Shown piece after piece: positions 40,951-53,449 of a stretch of 64,000 bases of DNA; position 1 is the stretch's first letter, and every line of letters starts with the position of its first letter. The DNA comes from Panonychus citri (lineage: Eukaryota > Arthropoda > Arachnida > Trombidiformes > Tetranychidae), in assembly GCF_014898815.1 (NCBI RefSeq), contig NW_026515499.1:1-64000 (forward strand), given 5' to 3'. A model generated the notes under the pieces. That model was not told the DNA's origin and did no database searches. It saw nothing but the letters and a program-made list of their open reading frames with translations. A program made the translations under genes and the position numbers.

Positions 40951-42344
40951 GATAATCAAATTATAGTAAAAAAGGAAAATAAATTTAAAGAGAAACAATT
41001 AACTAACGATCAGAGAAAATTGAACACAAGAAAAAAAAAGAAAATAAAAAAGAAAGAATTTGATGTTGGCGCTCTAACCAGAAACAAATTCTATTCGAAA
41101 AGTGAAGCGCCAAATTCAAACAAAATTCGTAAATGAAATTTTTTTGTCAAATCACAAAAGGTCGTTCATTTTAATCGCTTTAACAGCAATCATGAGAGAG
41201 AAATTTGGAATTGGATGGTACAGAAAATCGTTTTGAATGCAATTATGATGCTCAAAATTTCTGTTCCTATTCGATTCTTACCTTATTCCTATTAGAACTA
41301 TTCTCCCCTCGTATTCATGTTCACATTTTGGGGTCAAGTTCATTTAAGGACAAATGTTCAGCAAGGATTCCATTAATTTTCAAGGTCAATCAAATGTGAT
41401 AAACTTCCAAATTTAATGATGTCATGCATTCAAATAAGATAAAAGGATATTCGACATTTGTTGCGTTTTAAAAAGACAATTTTTATAACTTCGGATAAGA
41501 AATCAACTTCGAAGTTCGAACTCTTCTAAAATCTTTTCAAATTGGATCTTCATATGTATAAGTGTTACGATCTATTTGTCCTTAACCTTGAAATAAGAAA
41601 ATTGAATATCAACTAATATCCCAGAGTTCGAGTTATTCACCAAAAACTTGGAGTGAAATTCCCTGGGACTTGTTATCGAGATTAAATATCTAATTGGTCA
41701 GGTTTTTCTCGAAAATATTTGTAACTAGATTGTTTATTGTTCAGTTTTAATTATCGGAATTACAATTGATCGTAAATTTAATTGAAAGTAAAAATTTTGT
41801 GCTTTAAGAAATTCGTATTGTCTCCGAATTTTGATTGAGAAAATTGTCCATCCTAATTGTCTTGGGTTTTAAATTGAATGGTGATGATGAGATGGATAAA
41901 TTTGATATTAGAATTAGTACTTTTCTTGACTCGCTTTAATTAGTCAACAATCAGTGGATAATTTAAAGTTGAATTGTGATGATTATTTTGAGCAGAATTA
42001 GGTGCATGATGATTGAATAGGGAATTTTTTTTTCTTTTACAAATTTAGATAATCAGTTGATAATGATTATAAATTTACGATGTATTATCAACATTGCGAG
42101 AAAACGTTGAGAACAATTAATGAAAGTTGATTGTTGTTGTTTTTTTGGCATTGAAAGAACAATTAACAGTTTATCAATTGATTGGTTGATCATTATGCTG
42201 ATGATTTGGCACTTGATTAACATGATTTAAGATAATCAACTAATTTGAGTCGTCAGTCGAATATATCTTGTCATAAGATGATAATGATTAACGGAACGAT
42301 TTACAACATAATCGTTAATCAACTGATGAAAGTCAATGTAGTAG
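40951..42344. other. Spacer between Mlh1 and the glutamate receptor
   Basis: Apart from the E2F-like pair I see no feature. Frames of 60-70 codons on + (40933-41136, 41205-41399) are unlike any known protein. The right end probably holds the receptor's 3' UTR. Confidence 0.6.
41066..41114. promoter_or_regulatory. Pair of facing E2F-type sites upstream of Mlh1
   Basis: TTGGCGCT at 41066-41073 and AGCGCCAAA at 41106-41114 are inverted copies. The second, read on the minus strand (TTTGGCGCT), fits the E2F/DP consensus TTTSSCGC; the first lacks one T. They lie 116-164 bp upstream of the Mlh1 start codon in otherwise AT-rich DNA. Coupling a repair gene to S-phase control would be reasonable, but this is inference. 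Confidence 0.5.
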
Positions 42345-45300
42345 TTAATGTAACTTGTTGTTAATTAAAGTTTCTCTAACTTTAAATCTTTCTGATTCTT
42401 TACGAGATCTCCAAAGATATTCACAGAATGCAACAAACATTGAGATAATTAAACCAGCAATTAGAATGTAGAAACAACCGGCAACATTATAAAGTGTTAA
42501 TGAACTTTTACTTGATTCCTTGGAATCACTTGATTTACATTCAGATCTATCATACCACCATTTATTTTCCAATCTAGTTAAATCACCTTTCTCGGTTAGA
42601 TGGAGAACAGCTAAATTAAGTGATACCCTTAATGGTGATCCTAATGGTGTATACACCGAAACCTTTAGCATCCAAATTACGTCCAACTTTCATTGTGTCA
42701 CAAGGTTGTCGCTGATTAATATAATCATTTGAAGTTGATTCCATGAGGAAAGCATATTTACCCTTTGATTCACGTACGGCGAATACCTTGTTGATATGAA
42801 TCAACGAAAACATGAGGATGAGAATTCATAAATTCCCACATACGAGAATAAACCTGAATCTTTGATTTCTATAGAAAAATAAAATAAGGAGACAAAGACA
42901 AAGAAAAAGAAAAAAACAAATCAATCACCACAAAGAGAAAATCAAATCAATTTTGTCAATCAACTTTACCTTGAAAAATTCCATCGTCGATGAATCTTTA
43001 AGGACACCATATTCGACCTCCGTTTGTTTGGCAAGATCATCAGCACTGTTAATTGGTGTAACCATACGTTCAACCGTTAAAAAAGCAGCTAAATTAGCGG
43101 TATAAGAGGAAATGATAATTAAAGTGAAAAACCACCAAACACTTCCAACGATCCGACCAGCATAAGATCTGAAATGAAACGTAAAACAAATCAAAGAATA
43201 TTGTTAATTCTTCTCACAATCAATGTATCCATTGGATTTTCATCCATAACAAATTGTAGAAAAAAAATTATCCACAAATCTATCAATTAGTTAACTAATA
43301 ATTAAAAAAGATCAACATTAAAATTTCTTTGTTTTCATTTTCTAAATTAAATTTTTTCTCTTTCATTGGTTGAAATTCTTCTCCACCAGGTGTCGCTAGT
43401 AACTTCATTCTTTTTCTATTCTAATGAAAATTAATTTCTCTTAATTGTTTCATCTTGATTATATCGTTAATTTCTTGTGTTAATTAAGTAATTTTGTTAA
43501 TTGTTCACCTGGTAAGATGTGAGATATTTGTTGTAAGGTAAGTTGTAATTTTAATTGGAATCTATTGTTTCTACATTAACACATTTATAGGGTTTGGATT
43601 AACCAATATGGTTGACACTTTGACTTTTTAAATTTTACATTTTGAGATTATGATGTTGATTAATATTAGACTTTAGTGGAATTTTAATCAAATTAATTGT
43701 GACCTCAAATTGATTGTCATCTCTAATAGTGTTCACTTTGATTAGGTAAACGATGTTGCTAATAATGGTGACGAATTTTATTCTATTACGTTAATGATTC
43801 TAGTTTTTTTTCTTCTTTTTCTCTCTTTTTCTGCTTAGACTTTTTTTTCTATTCTATCTTATTACTCAATTTAAGATGTAATCTTATTCTAATTTTTTTT
43901 TCTCTATCACAGATAAGTCTTGTTCTTGGTAAATTCAACGATAATCTGATGGAACAGATGAATGTTTATTATGGAATATTACTCGGTTGGAGAAGGCAAA
44001 ACAATCCACAATTAACGAGAAGGAGAATGTTGAAGAATAGGAAAAAAAACAATGGAAATGTTAAACTCAAAGGATAATTCATCAATCAAATGAGACAAAG
44101 GAGATCAAATGTTTATCATCTTATAATTATGTCGTTTATTACAAATGAGAATGGATTAATTGCTCAGTGAAATGAGAAGAAATTATCAAGAATAAGAAAG
44201 TTAACCTGCTAATTAAGAATTGTAATTACCGGTGACAATTTGTTTTTCTATTTTCTCACCCTCTCATCAAGTGGACACTTAACTGAAAGCAAAGAAGATT
44301 TTGATACATTGTTCCAATTTGTTCAATCGATAAGGATGATCAGAAAATGTTATCAAACAATCACTATACAAGTTGACTGCATCATCATTTGATTGATATT
44401 ATGATCAGTAATTGAAAATGGAATGAAAAAAGGTTAACAGATTGATAAAGATGCCAGATGATTGAATGGTTAACTTGATTGGAGCATATTCTTGTATTGG
44501 TGACATCCAAAGATTACCAATAATTAACTGGGCGGAGGGTAATCAGAAATGAAAGAGATCATCATCATCATACCATGTCAAAGGAGAAGGAGAAAATTCA
44601 TGTAATCGGTTTCACTCCAGATAACCTCAATTGATTCATCATCATCAACTTTCATACAAGACTAACATCTCATCAATAATAAATAATATAAATGATTATG
44701 TATAAGTTGACTTAGATTTATCCAGCATTAGCCTATTCCAAATCAATTTTCTGGATGTAAATTCATTCCCATCATAATAACAATTCTGAAGTTAAATTAC
44801 ATTGGCACAGAAATCAAAGAGGATCATAAAAGTAAAGCTAGAAATCAAATCAAATCCATTCTCATCATCATCATCATCGTAATTTTCCCCCCACTCAAAA
44901 ACAGAAACAATCAAAAGAAATGACAAAGACAGAGAAAGATCAACAATCAATGGCAAGTGAACTCGGTAATATATAAATTGTGATAAATGACAATGAATAT
45001 TACCAAATTTTGGATAATCAAACCATAACATTTAATCAACATGATGACGATAAGGTAATAAAACTATTTATATATTCACTAAGTGTTTATGATTATTGAA
45101 ACATTCAACATGTACAATAATCTTAACTACATATCGACTATCATTAACATCATACTCATATTTATTATGACTATTACCTTAACTATTAATCTGTCTAACC
45201 ATTTGAGATGACATTTATTAACCTTTTATCAAATTAACTCTCAGAATTCAATGTAAACATCTTCAGTTGATTGTAACAATCTTACAATATTCAATAATGT

Positions 45301-48300
45301 CAATCAATCTGAATATGATTATTACATGAAAGAGATCAGAATTTAGAAATAGATTCAATCGTTGATGTCAAATATGATTCATCATGTTTGCTAATTGATG
45401 TAATTAAGATCAGAATAACATTCTCATTACTGATTCCAATATTGACATTGAATTGAATTCAATCCTAAATTCTGATCTATTAATAATATGAAGATGATAA
45501 AATCATCTTTTATATCAGTGAACATGATAATCATCTTGATATTTATCAAAAGTCTAGTGAGACTCATTGGGAATGATGATGTAAACATGATGATAAAAAG
45601 ATATAATTTGAATCAACATTTTGCTCAGAACTTTTTCTCTCTCTCTTTTCAAACTCATCCCTTAGAGAGATTATCATGAAATTTAATCATCATCTTTTTT
45701 ATCATCATTCTTCTCATCATCTCTCCTGAACATGGAAAAAATTATCATCATTATATTAACATGATTATCATTAATTTCATTACTAATCAATTTCGTTAAC
45801 AATCAGACTGATTGTTGTCACATTATTAGTAAATTGTTGACAATTGACTCTGTCATGGAAAATTTGATTAAACTGGTCGGATGATGATTCATTTAAACAG
45901 CTGATTCGCTGCTTTAATCAACTGATAATCGATTATCATAATTAAACAATAACTACAAATCTTAATGACAATTTTAATTCATTTTCTTTTGAACAGAAAA
46001 CTATCAAGGGAATCGATGAGAAAAAAAGTCTCAATTGTTTTCCAGTTGACATTAAGTTTAAATTGAAATTTAATTTATCAATTGCAATTATCGGAATGAT
46101 GATTTCGACGATTAAAGTGATAAATCATTTGTTATCTTTTCTTACACCAAATGGAAAATGTTTAGATCATTAAAACGTGTAAAGAATCAACAATTTAACT
46201 TGGAACTTCTAGAATTCGATGAGCAAACTTTTTATCAAGAGATAGAATTTTTTTTGTGTATGTTAACAATACAAACAACAATTTAATGTTGATTATTGTC
46301 AGAACATTATCTTAAATATTAATATGATCAGAATTCCGAATTGAACTGAACTTTTCCATTTGATAAAAGAGAGAAAGAAAGAAAATATTTCCTCAAATGT
46401 AAAGAGAAATTCTCATGCTCATGATTGTTCATCTCAATCGATTGAATAGTTAATAATTGTTCCTTTATTGATTAAAATATTTCAAGAAAACTAATCAACA
46501 ACAATTAACAACAAAACTGTTGGTTGATGAGCCGTTAATAATTAAGATAACTATTCAAGTTAACCACGAAACGGAGGTTCAAACGAAAACACAAAGTTCG
46601 TTTTTTTGGACATAAAATTTCAATACAACGAAAAAGATTCAACATGAAGTTTTCTCTTGCTTAGGATGATCATTTGACCTTTCAAGATGAAATTTTCGTC
46701 CGATTTACAGGAAACACTGAATTGATCAACTACTCACCTTGGACAAACATCTACTCCCTGTTGCATGATGGCTCCAAGTGCAAACCAAAGGCTATTGTAG
46801 AGAGTAAAATCGTTGGTCAGAACTGTTTGACCCTCATGGGTATGGGCAACTCGACATTCCATTGGTGAGAATCGACTGACAATGAACATGACAACGGAAA
46901 CACCGAAATACGATAAAATGATACACATCCAAATCTCTTGACTAAGTGGATTCATAAAGGAGAAAATACTTGGATTCTTTTTCGCTGGTTTCTTAATCAT
47001 AATACTGATTCCAAGGGATAGGAAAGGCTTCGTAAAGTCAATAACACGTTCTCGAGCTGAAGTAATGGTCAACGGTGCAATCGCAATATCAGCTTCCTGG
47101 AAAAGTTCAACAACAAGAGGAGATAATCAATTAATCCTTTAATCTGGTTGTCAAGAAAAAGAATGCAGATTAATTCCTGAATATTAATTTATTTTCAATC
47201 TAAAGCAATTTGATCAATATTTCAAGTACGTATTTAGATACTACTATCATTTGATTCCATTGATTTGTGATTATTTGCATAAGACTGATTTTTATTGAAC
47301 TTTTACTTCCCATTTCATGAAAAATCAATTGTTTATTTCAATTGATGAGATTTAAGGAGATTGAATCTCTCGATGAACAAACAAGAATTATGGTTGATGA
47401 TATGAGAGTAAAAATTTCCGATTCTTTTACAAACGTTGATCCATATAAAAATCATGATATTTATCTGTTTTTTTTACTGATCACCATGATGAAGAATTGA
47501 AATTGAGATTCATTGAGTGGTAAAATTGAATAGAAATGATCTTGAGAATAGGTAAACAAATAAACAGGTAAATCTTTTTCCATAGATTTACAAATAAGTG
47601 TTGGAATTGAACATGAAGATAATAGAATAGTTATTCCTATGTAAGAATATTATTATTGATAAAATCTAATGTAAAACAAGGAAGAGAAAGAGAATTTGAT
47701 GAAATAATGATAATAGAAAAAAGTTCTGAGATATTCCAAGTTGAATTAGAAAAGGAAACTCTCAATTCTCAATATCATGTTGAGGTTTTCTCTCTCTCTC
47801 ATCAATTCTCATGTGAATTGTTTGATAGATAAACAAAGATAATCTTTACACTGAATCATTGATATTATTTGTATCCAGATTGATTGTTGATTGATGATTG
47901 CAAGAAAATGATTTATTACCTGTTTAATTAATTCACCAACCATCCCATTCCAACCTACAGGGGAGTTTTTATCAGTTCCACCATATCGACGATCAGCAAC
48001 CAATTGAAGTACATAATTGATTTTCAAATGTTCAGCAATTAAATCAGCTAAATCTTTACAATAACCTTCAAATCTATCATTTCCTTCATATTCAACTCCA
48101 TCTTCAGTTTTTTCCTTATACATGAGATAAGGTTCCTCCTTTTTTATTTGTCAAGAAAAGTAAACAAATGTAATTTTGATTATCGATTATGATATTAGAT
48201 TACAAATTCTCAATATGATCAATATCAATTGGAACTGTTTTATTTTTGGTCGTTATTTACTTACGATAATACTTGTAACGATATAAGTTTTATTCTCATA

Positions 48301-50104
48301 ATTAGCATTACTCTGGTAAACCCGATGATAATTTGCTGGAACTGAGGACATTCCCACTTGCTCTGACCATTCGGCGATTTTGGTCATCTCACTGTTCATC
48401 GTTGTTTGAATCATATCAATTGAATAGTTTCGACGAACTCCCAATTCATCAAATATAATTTTACCCGTTAATCCTTCAATGTTGGTCTTTTAAGGTACGA
48501 AAAAAAAGAGCAAAGAAAAGATTATCAAATTATTGAGCTAATCGCTGATTCTTTTATCGTTTACCTGTCGCAGGTATTGTTTGATTAACTTGCCGTGTTC
48601 CCAGTGGAGTGTTGGATAAGTTTCAGCGCAATTGATTCCCGGTTTTGGACTATTTCCATTGTAAACCTCATTACCTCTTAAGTTTCCATCGAAAATGTTT
48701 GGATGTTCAATTAGTATTCGCTCGAGTGTGTCCAATAATATTCTGGTTCCGTCAAACATGAGAGCAGCATCGGCCTGAGAAATTGATTATCGATAAACAA
48801 TCAACGGATAAGAATAATTCAATTTATTATTCAGGAGGCAAAAAAAAAACTCCGGTTAACAAACGGATATTATGTCAAGATGATGATGACATGATAAATG
48901 ATATTAATAAATGATTGAAATAGTTGAATGGTTTCACCGAAACTCAGGTAACCAGAAAAATATTCAAAAAACAAAATCAACTGATGAAAAATATTTCAAA
49001 AAGATGAAATTTTACCTCATGATAGCGAAAGGCGAAAGTTATATTACCATTATTAATAGAGATTCTGTAAGTTAAATTCTTGTTCAATAGATATTTTCAT
49101 GAGAAACTATCAGAACTTTTTTTTCTTGATTTTCTCTTAACATTTTTGTGGATTTTTTTTCTTTACCTTTCTTGATCATTATCTCAGGTGAGAAACATTT
49201 TCTGTTAGTTTTATCTTTTTGATGACAATGATGATACAGGAAGAAGAGGATGTTAATGATTAACGATTTTCTCTTCCAATAATACTAATATATTGTCTCT
49301 CTCTTTTTTCTCTTCGATTTAACTTTTCTCTCTCTCTCTCTTCTTGATTGATGAAACATTGACTGAAAAAAGACAGAATTTATTCTGTTCTGGAAAATTA
49401 CTCAGACAAAAGAGATACAATGAATATCCCGTTATCCCTGATTCTTTCCAGAAAAAAAAACTGAGAATCTAATAACTTTATATGTCAGTTGAACTTCGTG
49501 GTCTTAATAATATATATTGCTGATGTTCTGGTTGTGATGAAGTAAAAAATGGTTTCAAGGTAAATCTGATAAAATATATTATCTTTATAAAAAAGTAACA
49601 TTCTGAGTTTTATCATGAAAAAAAAGGTGAAAATATCAATAATACTCTTTGTCTTATCCAAAGCAGATAAACTTATCCTTATAATATCTCAATGGTTCTC
49701 ATATTGATAATAGTATTTGGTTTAACTTGTTTTTTACCGATTAACTTTCAATAAGGAAACTCAATGATGATTGTTAATGTTGTATACAAATGAGAGATTA
49801 TCAATTAGATTTCAGATTATTATCAACTTGTTAGTGACCATTGGTCAAGTTGGAAATGATTGTAAAGGTGATTGAAGTGGTTAATGATTAGTGTATTTAT
49901 TTACTTGTATGATTTTGTTTTTGTTTCCACTTGATGATGAAAATGTTGCTCAGGTAAGAGTTTAAATCTCATCTCATTTGAGTTACATGGTTTTCCAGTT
50001 AATCTAATGCTAAGTACTGGTGATGATAAAACAAAATATCATCAAGAAAACATGACAACACTTTGGAAATAGATTGAGATAAACTTGAATTCTGAGTTTA
50101 TTTA

Positions 50105-50141
<37 letters not shown>

Positions 50142-51323
50142 CAAGTAACATTATCCCTGTTTCCCTGTGAGTTGTTAGTTATTATTGTTATTATCATGAT
50201 GATCATTATTTCAGGTAAGAAGCCATCAATTTGAATGGTTAATAGTGTAGGTAAAGTAACCTGAGAGTAAGATTAAAGGTTCTCTTGTTATTATTATCTG
50301 TCTTCTGTTCTGGACAGGATGAGGAAGATGAGAGTAGAAGAAGATAGAAAATACTACCTTGAATAAGATATTATGTATTAAGAAGATGAGGAAAAGAAAT
50401 ACTCAGGTAAAAGTAAAAAAAGATTACGATTCTTTGGAGTAATTCAGTTGATGATGATGAGAAATAAGGAAAAAGTTGAATGTAAATGTTTCATGTTCAC
50501 TGAACATTTCCAGTCTCTTTTTTTTTCATCATGTTCTTCATGGATCTTTCAATGTATCAGAAAAATATTTTTCTACTTCTGTTGTTGATGATTTGGTTTA
50601 TTTTCGATAATCTTTCCAATTCGTTTTTACCACGAAAGTGAAAAATTTTCGAACAAGATATCGATCTTTTCAATCTTTCTCTCTCTCTCTCTCTCTCTCT
50701 TTTCTCTCTCTCTCCAGGTAAATTATTAATACAAATTCTACCTCTCGACAGCTCATATCAAGAATGGAAAATAAGAATAAGAATTTTCTCTCTCGCTGGA
50801 GGTTGGAACTCGAATCTATTATTATAATAAGATGAACATTGATCTTATCATATTGAATTACGAATTTGTTTTTCGTATTTTCTATTGGACAATATTAGAC
50901 TTACCGATATGTATCGATGTCCAGCACCAGGCCAATGGAATGGATCTAATGTTTTCCATGATGAGATGAAAGTTCGGAAAAAAATTGAACTACGATTAAG
51001 AATTCGAAATCCTGTTATATTAATTGCACCAAATTCATCGATTTTCATTCCAGTAAATTGATCCATTATCAGATTGGTCAGAAAGTAATGGAAATTTCTT
51101 CGACCCATGTAAATATCACGAACATGTTTCGATATCATTTCCTTGGCTATCTCAGCATCGCACTCGACTATCACATATTTCATGGTATCTTTATCCTTAT
51201 GCTCAATCGCCCGGAGGAAATTGTGACCTTCGGTTCCATTGTTGATCTTTTTAACCGCTCGTAACTGTAATGTATCACCATCCGAGTATAAAAGTGAGAA
51301 AACGTGTTGTAATTTAATCAAAC
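42345..51323 (-). CDS. AMPA-type ionotropic glutamate receptor, seven 3' exons (5' incomplete)
   Basis: A subunit of a synaptic glutamate-gated cation channel. Exons, read leftward: 51323-50905, 48774-48565, 48486-48265, 48138-47920, 47096-46738, 43168-42970, 42868-42345. All junctions have GT/AG borders and matching phases. The first three encode the second half of the amino-terminal domain (ending EGLTGKIIFDELG). Then comes S1 with APLTITSARERVIDF, whose Arg binds glutamate, then the pore with GAIMQQGVDVCPR (Q at the Q/R site, predicting a calcium-permeable channel). SYTANLAAFL, S2 with DSSTMEFF, and the last membrane helix follow. KWWYDRSEC favours AMPA over kainate type. About 717 residues are visible; some 150-190 N-terminal residues are missing. 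The last exon has two frame breaks, near 42782 and 42651. Its length, 524, is 4 short of a multiple of three that keeps all S2 motifs in register. Confidence 0.93.
43169..46737 (-). other. Long receptor intron (3.6 kb)
   Basis: The intron between the pore exon and the SYTANLAAF exon. It contains AT-rich spacer and short TCA/GAT runs only; no nested gene is recognisable. Confidence 0.7.
48775..50904 (-). other. Receptor intron (2.1 kb) with CT arrays
   Basis: The intron between two amino-terminal-domain exons. It contains (CT)n arrays at 50107-50138 and about 50677-50717 and no coding segment. Confidence 0.7.
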
Positions 51324-52804
51324 CTAAAGGACGCAATTAGTTCAAACAATTAACGGTAAGATATTAATATAAATTTGGATAATCGATAATCAAGATAATC
51401 AAGAAACTTTGTTAAACTTTTTTCCACCCTTTTCGCTTTCATCTTAATGAGCCGAAACTAATTGTTTACCATGAATAAACAATGATCATGATCCTGAATC
51501 ATTTCAAAAAGCAGATTCATATACATGGATTGCAAATGAAAAAATTTGAAGATCATCACGAAAGGAAATTGGTTCAACTTTTCATTTCCGTTTCAATACA
51601 AGATTAGATTCAGTTTCCGATATGAGATATTATCAGAATCTTATTTATATACATAAGACAAAACCATGAATATTCATATTCTCAGAATGATTCATGATAA
51701 GGTGAACATGGTTCCAGAATATTTTCAGGCAAAGAAAAGTTTTAACCTGAAAAATGACAAAACTTTCATGTAAATGTATTAATTTCAAGGAAAATGTCAC
51801 CATCCCCTCAGGCATGTTAGTCGTAATTATCAACAGTTAATCACTTGCGATTTGATATTGATATGAGAATTTGGTTAATACCCTTAATATTTGAATACCC
51901 TGTTTTTCAATCAACACTTATCAAGTTTTTTCATCAATTCCAGCAATCAACTGAGATAATTGATAATATCTAATTTTTCCCCCATCACTTTGAAATAATC
52001 CTGATGTATTCATGGAAACATCTTAATACACTTACCATGAATTATCATCATCTTATTACATGGTTATGGTTGTGAAAAGAAAAACAAAAATTGTGATTGA
52101 TAATATTATCAGAACAGAATCTGATTTAATCATGATAATACATTTTTTTTCTGTTTCAAATATATTATCATAATTAGGTTATATCACCATGAGAATTAAT
52201 TTCTTATCCTGGAATAATTTTAAGAATCTAGTAGTTGAACTGAGAACCAGGAAGAGGATGATTCTGGTTGAAACCTCAGAATCAACCTAAAGAAATGTTA
52301 ATTACTTTGTATTAATTGTGTTAACATGGATAATTAATATTGATTTCTTGATTTTTTTTTCTCTCGCTATTCTTTCAGGTATCAATGAATGAAGCAGTTT
52401 CTTAATTATAATCAACATTTTCCTCATCTAAAGCTACTATGGTGATGGAGAAGTGAAAAAATTTTCTAATGATAAATTGTTATTGAACTTTGATAACAAT
52501 CAATAAGAAATTAACATTAGAACTTTTTTATTTTCTTTCATTCTTCATTTATATGTACGAATACTCACAACTTACATGATGATATAATAGTGATGATAAA
52601 AGAATATGAAATGTTTCTTGATGATGATTCTAAAGTCACGAATGAATTTTCAATTGTCATCAACCTTTGGATTCTCAGAATTGATTAACTGGAGAAAAAT
52701 TCTGCAGATAGAACGAAAGAAGAATCGTTTTTTTTGTTCGAATTTCCTTCTTTTCCCTCCAACATTCATGGTGGAACATTTTTCTTCATCATTATCTTGA
52801 TACT
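51324..52804. other. Spacer or intron between receptor exon and Polinton
   Basis: I searched the minus strand for the missing first part of the receptor's amino-terminal domain and a signal peptide and found neither. The sequence is ordinary AT-rich host spacer up to the abrupt change near 52805. Confidence 0.6.
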
Positions 52805-52819
52805 AGTAGTATGAAAACC

Positions 52820-52842
52820 TCCGCTTCTGAGCCAGAAGCGGA
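52820..52842. repeat. Perfect palindrome at the element's left end
   Basis: Ten-base arms (TCCGCTTCTG / CAGAAGCGGA) around a 3-base AGC centre, 15 bp inside the presumed terminus. It could be a terminal hairpin, an origin element or a protein-binding site. Inference only. Confidence 0.75.
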
Positions 52843-52867
52843 AACGGAAATGGGGGTGGGGATCAGA

Positions 52868-52895
52868 GAACGTTCTAGAACATTCTAGAAAGTTC
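52868..52895. promoter_or_regulatory. Six-unit heat shock element
   Basis: GAA at 52868, 52878 and 52888 alternates with TTC at 52873, 52883 and 52893, an exact 5-bp period. This is six contiguous, alternately inverted nGAAn units, the consensus for trimeric heat shock factor HSF; functional elements usually have three or more units. It lies 110-137 bp upstream of the TATA box at 53005. The match is seen directly; stress-inducible transcription of the first viral genes is inferred. Confidence 0.85.
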
Positions 52896-52982
52896 AATGA
52901 ACTGTCTGGGATGACGTCAATAGTGTCCTTGAAACCATCATTCGATGTTAGGACTAATGAACTGAGTAGAATGACGTAATAA
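52896..52982. promoter_or_regulatory. Two CRE-like sites in a 60-bp-spaced direct repeat
   Basis: AATGAACTG...ATGACGTCAATA starts at 52896 and AATGAACTG...ATGACGTAATA starts at 52956. The first contains TGACGTCA (52912-52919), the palindromic CREB/ATF site. The second has TGACGTAA (52972-52979), a half-degenerate version. Both lie between the heat shock element and the TATA box. Confidence 0.65.
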
Positions 52983-53004
52983 AAGATGATGCAATAAAAA
53001 TAGG

Positions 53005-53012
53005 TATAAAAA
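53005..53012 (+). promoter_or_regulatory. TATA box of the first left-end gene
   Basis: TATAAAAA within TAGGTATAAAAAG, 43 bp before the ATG at 53048. The identical 13-mer recurs at 53964-53976. Confidence 0.75.
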
Positions 53013-53047
53013 GCACTAGTCTTTGTTAGTTAACTATTAGTATCAAA

Positions 53048-53391
53048 ATGTGGACAGATCAAGTTGTGTTTAATTATGGTGCAAGTGGCCTAAAGTCAAT
53101 CTAATAATTGATATTGTTAAAAATGAAAATTTGACAGTAAAGATAACTGAATGGGCGCATAGTGCACCAGCTGGGTATGATGAAATCGATGGACCAAATT
53201 GGACTGTTGTAGTCTCTTTCGTTACATTCAAACGTTTAAAAGCTCTTGTTGACCAAATAGATTATGACAATCTCCCGAATAAATTGACATTTGGCCATGT
53301 TAAAGCGGATTTGGAGTTGATGAAGCTACTGAAGAGCAAAGAATTCTCAGAGAAATATGAATCTTTCTTGGTCAAAAATGATCTAATATAA
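53048..53391 (+). CDS. Left-end small protein, unknown (frame break)
   Basis: The first gene after the heat shock/CRE/TATA promoter, so a good candidate for an early or regulatory product. The ATG at 53048 opens a frame starting MWTDQVVFNYG that stops after about 18 codons. The second frame, from about 53095 to 53391, encodes a charged mixed alpha/beta-looking protein (WAHSAPAGYDEIDGPNW, then FVTFKRLKALVDQI). The switch falls at a short A run near 53092-53094. About 114 residues in total. There is no cysteine pattern, membrane segment or recognised domain. Function unknown. Confidence 0.6.
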
Positions 53392-53412
53392 GAATAAAGT
53401 TATTAAAAAATG

Positions 53413-53420
53413 TATAAATA
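53413..53420 (+). promoter_or_regulatory. TATA box of the membrane-peptide/TBP unit
   Basis: TATAAATA 37 bp before the ATG at 53450. An AATAAA of the preceding gene is about 20 bp upstream. Confidence 0.65.
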
Positions 53421-53449
53421 CTTGTAACAATTTATTTAATCGGTCAATC

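Noticed and set aside
42640..42790. Programmed frameshifting as the cause of the receptor breaks
   Set aside because: Two events in one conserved host exon, no slippery heptamer or pseudoknot seen; missing bases at short repeats are simpler.
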